Below are positions 53,823-58,891 of a stretch of 58,891 bases of DNA, piece by piece. The number at the start of each line of letters is the position of its first letter. Position 1 is the first letter of the stretch. The DNA comes from Ralstonia sp. UBA689 (GTDB taxonomy: Bacteria > Pseudomonadota > Gammaproteobacteria > Burkholderiales > Burkholderiaceae). Under the pieces are notes generated by a model. That model had not been told where the DNA came from and did no database searches. It saw only the letters and a list, made by a program, of their open reading frames with translations. Location of the stretch: NCBI RefSeq assembly GCF_002298975.1, contig NZ_DBMV01000018.1, positions 1 through 58,891 on the forward strand, written 5' to 3'. The position numbers and the translations under genes are program-made.

Positions 53823-54873
53823 CGGGCGTGACCACAATCCAGTTCTTGTCGGCCGTTACGGGCAGCCCGAGTGCTTCTTGCCGTGCGGCGTGCTGCTGCC
53901 GCATGTCGTTCAACAGCCGCATCGCTTTTGCACTGCGATTGACCCAGACGCGCACGCCGCCACGCTCGACATCGGTCTTCTGAAACAGCATCGGGCCATC
54001 GCTGGCCGGCGTATCGCCCGCCACCAGGATGGGCTTCTTCCATTCGTCGATATAGGTATTGATGGCTGCGGGCTTGCCTTCGTACCAGGGGAGCGGCGCC
54101 CAAAGCACGGGGAGCAATTCGTGATCGCGCAGTGCCTCTGGCTGGTATTCGCCTTGCGCAACCAGTTTGCGCACCGTTGTCACGTCGCCGGTTTGGCGAT
54201 CCTTCAGCAGCATGCTTACGCCGATGACGTTTTGTGGTTTCACGCCGTAACCGTATTGCGGATCAGACGCCACCATGCGCACAAGGTCTTCGCTGGCAGC
54301 GCTGACCACGTAGACCTCGATGCCGTTCTCAATCAACGCCCGGTACAGCTCGCGCATGCCCGCAAACACGCGGGGCGGCTCGACTAGCACAGTTTCGATT
54401 TCGCCGTTGACGAGGCGCTGTGCCGGCACTGGTTTGTCACGCGCCATCAACGCATCCACCTGCGTTTTCAACTCGCGCAGGGTAAAGCCGGAGAACACCT
54501 GTGCCACCCACGGGTAGCAGACTTGATCGTCGATCTCGCACAGCCGTGTGTAGTAGCTGTAGAGGCTTTCTTTGGCCAGCGGCGTGTCCTTGAACGGAAC
54601 TGGCTGCAGCGCGGGGGAGAGCCTGTCGCGCGATAGCAGGCCCTGCATCTCCATGAACGGCAGCAGCGCTTCCTCCAGGTCATGACGGTAGCTGGTGTTG
54701 TCCATGTCGAAGACGGCATAGGCGCCCTGGTGAGCGTGGTTGGCGATGACCGTCTTCAGTGCATTGGCGGCTTGCGGCGGCCAATGGTCGAGTGCGATGT
54801 CCGCTCGTGCCAGGCATGATGCCGCGCACAGCGCCAGCCCGATCCACCACCTTCTTCCAAGCATGCGTGCCAT
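53809..54873 (-). CDS. pchP: HAD-family phosphatase, phosphorylcholine phosphatase homologue
   Basis: The 354-residue protein has a signal peptide (about residues 1-24) and HAD motif I as VFDMDNTSYRHD, with the nucleophile D56 and D58. Later motifs include VYVVSAASEDLVRM and ILVAGDTPASDGPMLF. Length and sequence (YYTRLCEIDDQVCYPWVAQV and PVTADKNWIVVTP) closely resemble Pseudomonas phosphorylcholine phosphatase PchP, a periplasmic enzyme releasing choline from host-derived phosphorylcholine. AAGGAGG lies five bases before ATG 54873. The following porin may admit the products or substrates. Confidence 0.87.
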   Translation of the reverse strand: MARMLGRRWWIGLALCAASCLARADIALDHWPPQAANALKTVIANHAHQGAYAVFDMDNTSYRHDLEEALLPFMEMQGLLSRDRLSPALQPVPFKDTPLAKESLYSYYTRLCEIDDQVCYPWVAQVFSGFTLRELKTQVDALMARDKPVPAQRLVNGEIETVLVEPPRVFAGMRELYRALIENGIEVYVVSAASEDLVRMVASDPQYGYGVKPQNVIGVSMLLKDRQTGDVTTVRKLVAQGEYQPEALRDHELLPVLWAPLPWYEGKPAAINTYIDEWKKPILVAGDTPASDGPMLFQKTDVERGGVRVWVNRSAKAMRLLNDMRQQHAARQEALGLPVTADKNWIVVTPDAIQ

Positions 54874-55126
54874 ATGGCCTCCTTGATGCGCGTTGTTTTA
54901 TGCGAAGCGCGGAGGGTAGGCGGTGAAGAGGGATGCGTGCTTTATCGCCACGCAATTTGACATCTGGGCTGGCGGCTGGCGAAGCGATGGAACTGTGCTT
55001 AAAGATTGCGGTACGCGAGAGCACCGTTTTGATGAGAAGAAATTGCGCTGTATAGCCGCCCCGGATTTGCTGAGGCCAAGTCTCGCCGCTGCTCGATGGC
55101 TCGGACGGTTTGTCAGGCGATGGCGG

Positions 55127-55509
55127 CTATTTGTCGCCGTGTTCCGATGTGCTCCCCAGCACAACGATCCCGCCATCTGGATTCACGCGGACGGCGATGT
55201 TGTGGCCCGAGAGTTCGTAGCCGTGACCATTGCGAGCGTGCCGCCGCCGACGAAGTGCAGCGTGTGCGAGATGGTGTCGTATACGTGGACAATCACATGC
55301 CGAGTGACCTTGGATAAGTCCAACACTGCGACTGCGTGAATGGATGGCATCCGGCCTTCGATATTGCCATCCGGCAGGTGACGCAGAGTGGTGCCGCACT
55401 TAGCGCTAACGGTGTAACCGCCCCCAGGGTCGTTTGTGCGCCAGCCGCCCTGGAGGTGGACGGCGTCTTGCGGGGATGAGGGTGTGGGTTTTGGCGGAGG
55501 TGTGGTCAT
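55127..55509 (-). pseudogene. PAAR-linked protein of unknown function, frameshifted near the C-terminus
   Basis: From 55509 the frame reads HLQGGWRTNDPGGGYTVSAK and on to FVGGGTLAMVT, then drifts to a stop at 55183. A one-base shift at about 55220-55223 restores GYELSGHNIAVRVNPDGGIV and VLGSTSEHGDK up to 55127, which reads like the genuine C-terminus of a 127-residue protein. The start lies three bases after the PAAR stop, so it is probably the PAAR partner (effector, adaptor or immunity). No family recognised. Confidence 0.65.
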
Positions 55510-55512
55510 GCG

Positions 55513-55779
55513 CTAGCGACTCACTTGGGTGCGCGGGTTGCCAGCGATCAGCACGGCGCTGCAGGCGGTTTTCATGCCGCGCAGGGCGACCTGCACGCCG
55601 TTGACGGTGTAGTGCGAGGCGCCTTCAATGATCTGGAACTCCCCCTTGCACTTGGGGCACTTCACCATGTTGCCAAGTCCAGCCATCTGGCGGCCGTCCA
55701 AGTTGGTGCCAGGGATGCCGTCCAGCACTACGCCGCCGTGGTCGGTCTCGTCGCCGACGCAGATGATTTCGTTGTTCAT
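55513..55779 (-). CDS. PAAR domain-containing protein
   Basis: The 88-residue protein has PAAR-type features: GDETDHGGVVLDGIPGTNLD at the start, then a Cys pair in VKCPKCKGEF and HYTVNGVQVALRGMKTACSA. PAAR proteins form the conical tip of the type VI secretion spike and carry or recruit effectors. It lies downstream of immunity-like genes and upstream of a damaged partner gene. A truncated near copy, including about 20 bp of leader, is found at 56484-56600. No Shine-Dalgarno is clear. Confidence 0.85.
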   Translation of the reverse strand: MNNEIICVGDETDHGGVVLDGIPGTNLDGRQMAGLGNMVKCPKCKGEFQIIEGASHYTVNGVQVALRGMKTACSAVLIAGNPRTQVSR

Positions 55780-55816
55780 TGTTGCTGTTCGATTTGATGG
55801 TTGAAGGCAATGAGCA

Positions 55817-56412
55817 CTATTCTTTCATTATCTTTGCAAAACACTCATAAGACTCCCCGGGGTAGGGCAAAACAGCCGTCATCTTCATGTGCGTTGGGTT
55901 TCCAGCATTGATCACAGATGCGGTTTTGCTATCAACGGTTCCAATAACAATTGCATCGCCATCTAAGACTTTAGCCCAGATTCTTAGCAGGTTTGAAGCA
56001 TCGATGATTTTCATGGCTTCCTCTTGTGTTTCTGGTCTTTTTGTAAAATATGCATTCTTGCTGGTTTTTTCGATCAATTCCCCTAGGCTGCCAGATTGTT
56101 GCTTGTGATTAATTAAATTCGCAGTGCCTAGAGAAATCGCAAACGCCGATCCATTCCCCTTAAATATTTTTTTCTTCCCATTTTTTTTAAACACGCCTGG
56201 CTCTGAAATCCAGTCATATTCCGATCTCTTCTCTGTTATTTCGAATCGATACCAGTCCCATTTTTCTCTTGTTTTCTTTAATGGAAAGAGCGCTGAAATT
56301 CCTTTCTTTGTGGCGATGGCTAGGCAGTCGTCAATATTCTCGCTATAGCAAAGAATTGGAAACAGAATGGTAAATATAATAACTGCCAGTTTAATTTTAT
56401 ACGATTTCGCAT
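55817..56412 (-). pseudogene. Second copy of the exported immunity-like protein, frameshifted in its signal peptide
   Basis: The frame ending at 55817 reads upstream as IKLAVIIFTILFPILCYSEN, then IDDCLAIATKKGISALFPL and EPGVFKKNGKKKIF. It is a clear paralogue of the protein at 57747-58352 (shared NPTHM..., LPYPGESYEC... and GNG segments). The only matching ATG (56410-56412, MRNRI) is in another frame; adding one A to the A4 run near 56395 joins them. A start inside the gene (GTG 56194) gives only a 125-residue fragment without export signal. Product probably lost or made only if slippage occurs. Confidence 0.7.
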
Positions 56413-56483
56413 GTTTTCTCGGATTCTTCTAAGGAGTTCAACTCGATCATTGAAGTCGGCGGTCGATGTGGAAGACGCCATAT
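56413..56483 (-). pseudogene. Remnant of an Rhs toxin C-terminus
   Basis: This short stretch, in frame, encodes STSTADFNDRVELLRRIREN. It resembles TAPTADLNDVVEFAGKIRRN at the end of the Rhs toxin at 58349-58891. It sits directly before the second immunity copy, just as the intact toxin sits before the first. It is the trace of a second toxin-immunity pair whose toxin has been deleted and joined to a PAAR fragment. Confidence 0.55.
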
Positions 56484-56600
56484 TCAGCTCTGAATAACCC
56501 AAGCCATCTGGCGACCGTCCAAGTGGGTGCCAGGGATGTCGTATAGCACTACACCACTGTGGTCGGTCTTGTTGCCGGCGCGGATGATTTCCCCGTTCAT
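56484..56600 (-). pseudogene. Truncated PAAR gene
   Basis: The 38-codon frame MNGEIIRAGNKTDHSGVVLY then DIPGTHLDGRQMAWVIQS ends early. Its DNA closely matches the first third of the intact PAAR gene at 55513-55779, including the upstream GAAATCGAAGAGCAGCA-type leader. Similarity stops after GRQMA, where the toxin-tail remnant begins, marking a recombination junction near 56490-56510. Confidence 0.75.
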
Positions 56601-56630
56601 TGCTGCTCTTCGATTTCGTTGTTCAAGCCG

Positions 56631-57417
56631 CTACGGGTTGATGGGAATGCGGCTGAACAAGCTCAGGTCGAGTCCAGCACTCTTGAACCTAGCGATAACA
56701 GCTTGCAGGGCTGAGGCATTCCCCCTCTCTCTGAAATTTCCAAGTGACATCGCGGCTGCGAAGCAATTTTCCGGGTCGTCCGAACAGGGGCGATCCAGGG
56801 ACATCAAGCTAGCTCGTTGAGCGATTTTGATAGCCATCATTGGAATCGCAATGCTCTTTGCTGGCTTTCCTTGATAGAAGTCGGAAAATTCAGTGCTTAG
56901 ACGATCCCACGTACGCTGCGCAAAATCGTTGGCAAACTCACAGTCCCCGAAGGTGGCCGCGCTAGTCGCCCCGCCGAGCCCAACGCAAACCAATGCCACA
57001 CTGCTTCCCGCATATAACGCCTTTAACCTCGCCGCAGTATCCATGGGGGCCAGAGCACGTACCTGAACAGAGCCAGTATTTGCAAAAAGAATGATTGAGG
57101 AGGCTTGATCACGTTCCTGAACCGCCTCAACGGTCCCAGACACAAGTATCCGCTTCCCCAGAAACTGCTCGTTGGCGGTATCGCTACTCTGCTCATATGC
57201 GCAACCAATGTCACTTGCGGAAGCAGTTTTGATATTCAAGACTGTGGCTGTGTAGGGTTGTCGTCCGTCAGAAAATGCGCTGATGTCATCGTTCCTGATG
57301 ATGTTGAGTAGGGTTGCTTCGATTTCGCTTGGAGCATATCCGGCTGCGAAGCTGACCCCAAAAGATGCCTAGTGCAAGTCCTGCCGCGAGAATTCTGTTG
57401 AAAAATGATCGATTCAT
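56631..57417 (-). pseudogene. Exported OB-fold (tRNA_anti-like) protein, frameshifted
   Basis: The ATG at 57417 starts MNRSFFNRILAAGLALGIFW, a signal peptide. At the G4 run on the coding strand (57356-57359) the frame changes; one G fewer continues as VSFAAGYAPSEIEATLLNII. The long frame then runs to 56631 through FLGKRILVSGTVEAVQERD and VALVCVGLGG, the pattern of a tRNA_anti-like OB fold found in small periplasmic proteins. The part from TTG 57239 alone lacks an export signal. It may be another immunity-type protein of the toxin island. Confidence 0.65.
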
Positions 57418-57746
57418 CAGGTATGGAAATGAGAGCCGTGAGCAGACGCAAGCGTATTGATTTGCCATGGACTTAGGTGAGCTTGGTCTAGATTGACGGA
57501 CCATCGACCCAAACATTCCTTTCTAGCTGTATGACTTTCCGCGCTGCTTGGATTTTTCTTGAAAGTAAGGTTGTTCGCTTGAAATAAAACTCAAGAGGGC
57601 AAGGCAGGTTGTGGGTAATAAGCGCTTCCTATTTATCCGCGAGGCGGGGCTTGTAAGAAAACGGGCTAGTTTGTCAATCGCCGTCGTTGAAATATTGGTC
57701 TGTGCTGGTGCGTCACCATCTTCTCTATTTTAATAATATTGATGTG
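57418..57746. other. AT-rich intergenic region in the toxin island
   Basis: About 330 bp with no convincing gene on either strand. The right part (57720-57746 and into the immunity stop) is rich in TAATAA runs, and GC content is much lower than in the rest of the window. No terminator hairpin with a T-run stands out. Confidence 0.5.
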
Positions 57747-58352
57747 TTATTTATTAATAATTCTTGCTGATTTGTTTACTTTCTTTATTTTGACGAGGCA
57801 CTCATAAGATTCTCCGGGGTATGGCAAAATTGCGCGCATTCGCATATGCGTTGGATTTGACTGTTTTGCCGCATCGGTCGATGTTTTGTTGATTGTTGCC
57901 AAAAGAACGGCATCATCATCTAGCAATTTCATATCAACTTTGCTGCGACGTATAAAATCAAGGTTTCTACTAGTCCAGGATTCATTTTTTGTCTCTCCAG
58001 TTAAATAGGCAATTTTTTCAGAGCTCGCAATCAAATCCTCCAGGGCGCCGGATCCAGGGGTAATTTTGCTTAGATCTGTGGCCCCCAGGAAGGCGACAAA
58101 TGTCATCCCATTTCCTTGAAATGATTTTTGATGATTTTTTTTTAAAAGAGTGCCCGGCTCAGCAATCCAGGCATACTCAGCTGTTTCGCGCGTCACCTCA
58201 ATTCGGTGCCACTCCCAATTTGATCTTTCTTTAATTACTGGGAAGATTGCGGACATGACATTATTAAACTCAATCGCCATGCATCCATCAATTTCTTTTC
58301 CGTGGCAATAATTGGAAAATAATAATGCAAGAATGGGAGCAATGTGCTTCAT
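57747..58352 (-). CDS. Exported immunity protein candidate for the Rhs toxin
   Basis: The 201-residue protein has a signal peptide (MKHIAPILALLFSNYCHG, cleavage around residue 18) and no transmembrane segment afterwards. It overlaps the stop of the Rhs toxin by four bases (ATGA), the classic layout of a toxin-immunity pair. Its family is not recognised. A damaged second copy at 55817-56412 shares NPTHM.M.A.LPYPGESYEC. Export implies that protection is needed in the periplasm. Confidence 0.78.
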   Translation of the reverse strand: MKHIAPILALLFSNYCHGKEIDGCMAIEFNNVMSAIFPVIKERSNWEWHRIEVTRETAEYAWIAEPGTLLKKNHQKSFQGNGMTFVAFLGATDLSKITPGSGALEDLIASSEKIAYLTGETKNESWTSRNLDFIRRSKVDMKLLDDDAVLLATINKTSTDAAKQSNPTHMRMRAILPYPGESYECLVKIKKVNKSARIINK

Positions 58353-58891
58353 CGTCTAACTCCTTTCTTATTTCTCCGAATTTTGCCGGCAAACTCAACG
58401 ACATCATTAAGATCTGCTGTTGGGGCAGTCGCTGATTTCTGCATGTCTGGAAAGTAATATTTAATATCGCAGGCGTATCCAGGTGGAATTCTTGATGTCG
58501 GCCAATCTTGATCTGGGACATAATCCGTCCGGTCTCGAACATCACGCCCCGGCACACGATCCCTAGCCTCACAAGTGGACTTGGGCTTGCTCCATTGTCT
58601 GCAATATTGCGTGTAGTCATAGGGGCTTGCAGAAGCCCATGCTTTGGAATTTGGATTGACCGCGTCGTACACCATATCCAATGGATAGTCCGGCTGCGAA
58701 GCCATGCGAGCGGTCTGTTCATTTAGAGCAACTTGGCGAGCATTTGCTCTAGTTTTTACGCGTCGCTGGTGGGAATTTTGTAACCCCAGCGGATCAATCC
58801 ACTCAACCGGATTCGGCGCGTATAGGTGCGAGTTCAGCCCGCCAAGGAGCCCAATCGGGTCTTGTGAGTTATATCGCCCGGAGCCAGGGTC
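58349..58891 (-). CDS. Rhs repeat protein C-terminus with unrecognised toxin domain (partial)
   Basis: The 180 codons in the window run from the right edge; the start lies outside. The first residues DPGSGRYNSQDPIGLLGGLN then SHLYAPNPVEWIDPLGL are the hyperconserved end of the RHS core. After DPLGL comes a unique domain of about 140 residues (PYDYTQYCRQW, KSTCEARDRVPGRD, IPPGYACDIKYYFPD), with three Cys and many aromatic and charged residues, ending at 58349. I recognise no toxin family. Such Rhs tips are delivered by type VI secretion or related systems into rival cells. Its stop overlaps the next start. Confidence 0.85.
   Translation of the reverse strand, partial: DPGSGRYNSQDPIGLLGGLNSHLYAPNPVEWIDPLGLQNSHQRRVKTRANARQVALNEQTARMASQPDYPLDMVYDAVNPNSKAWASASPYDYTQYCRQWSKPKSTCEARDRVPGRDVRDRTDYVPDQDWPTSRIPPGYACDIKYYFPDMQKSATAPTADLNDVVEFAGKIRRNKKGVRR

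Noticed and set aside
57286..57516. Separate 76-residue protein upstream of the OB-fold frame
   Set aside because: Its useful part is the signal peptide MNRSFFNRILAAGL, which belongs to the OB-fold gene once the G4 frameshift is allowed for.
1..58891. CRISPR array, insertion sequence, integrase or rRNA operon
   Set aside because: No regularly spaced repeats, transposase or integrase genes, or rRNA-like sequence were seen on either strand.

Overview
The window looks like a chromosomal segment of a Ralstonia-like member of the Burkholderiaceae. Coding regions are GC-rich and densely packed, regulators are often divergent from their targets, and the gene set fits the group (CheV, a protocatechuate-branch enol-lactonase, hexuronate dehydratases, MetE/MetR, a phosphorylcholine-phosphatase homologue, Rhs/PAAR modules). 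The genus is inferred from this mix; no rRNA or other decisive marker is present.

Layout. 0.2-4.2 kb: an odd tRNA-like gene, an SDR oxidoreductase divergent from a LysR regulator, cheV and a small lipoprotein. 4.3-10.7 kb: a flavin-dependent monooxygenase with an unknown partner, a TetR gene divergent from an NTF2-like protein across a near-perfect palindrome, then VOC, SRPBCC and DHA2 efflux genes. 10.7-17.3 kb: TetR, pcaD, LysR, a methyltransferase, a membrane acyltransferase, and an ECF sigma factor with its YciI/DGPF partner. 17.5-24.7 kb: a GntR/FadR regulator divergent from a sugar-acid operon (Zn-dehydrogenase, aldonate oxidoreductase, MFS importer, altronate dehydratase, mannonate dehydratase), with repeated operator-like motifs at its promoter. 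24.7-33.6 kb: a block of mostly unrecognised exported proteins, five intact genes plus two broken ones read leftward, next to a divergent XRE regulator and followed by an exported TPR protein and a DUF4344 metallopeptidase. 33.6-34.9 kb: decayed TetR and VOC genes. 34.9-42.4 kb: amino-acid permease, MDR pump and MarR, CorA, 3-methyladenine glycosylase I, a CynX-type MFS and a DUF2520 protein. 42.6-49.4 kb: a complete tripartite RND efflux operon and a crotonase with a strong shared terminator. 49.4-54.9 kb: metE/metR divergent pair with a MetR box, and a porin behind a phosphorylcholine-phosphatase homologue.

The right end (55.1-58.9 kb) has lower GC and is a polymorphic-toxin / type VI-secretion accessory region. 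It holds the C-terminus of an Rhs protein with an unrecognised toxin domain, a signal-peptide-bearing immunity candidate overlapping it by 4 nt, a frameshifted OB-fold exported protein, a truncated PAAR gene joined to a remnant of the same toxin tail, a frameshifted second copy of the immunity gene, an intact PAAR gene and a frameshifted downstream partner. The exported immunity candidates suggest a toxin acting in the periplasm.

The clearest frame breaks (seven genes plus one truncated PAAR gene) all lie in accessory blocks, while long housekeeping genes are open. This favours real gene decay over random sequencing error, but resequencing would settle it.
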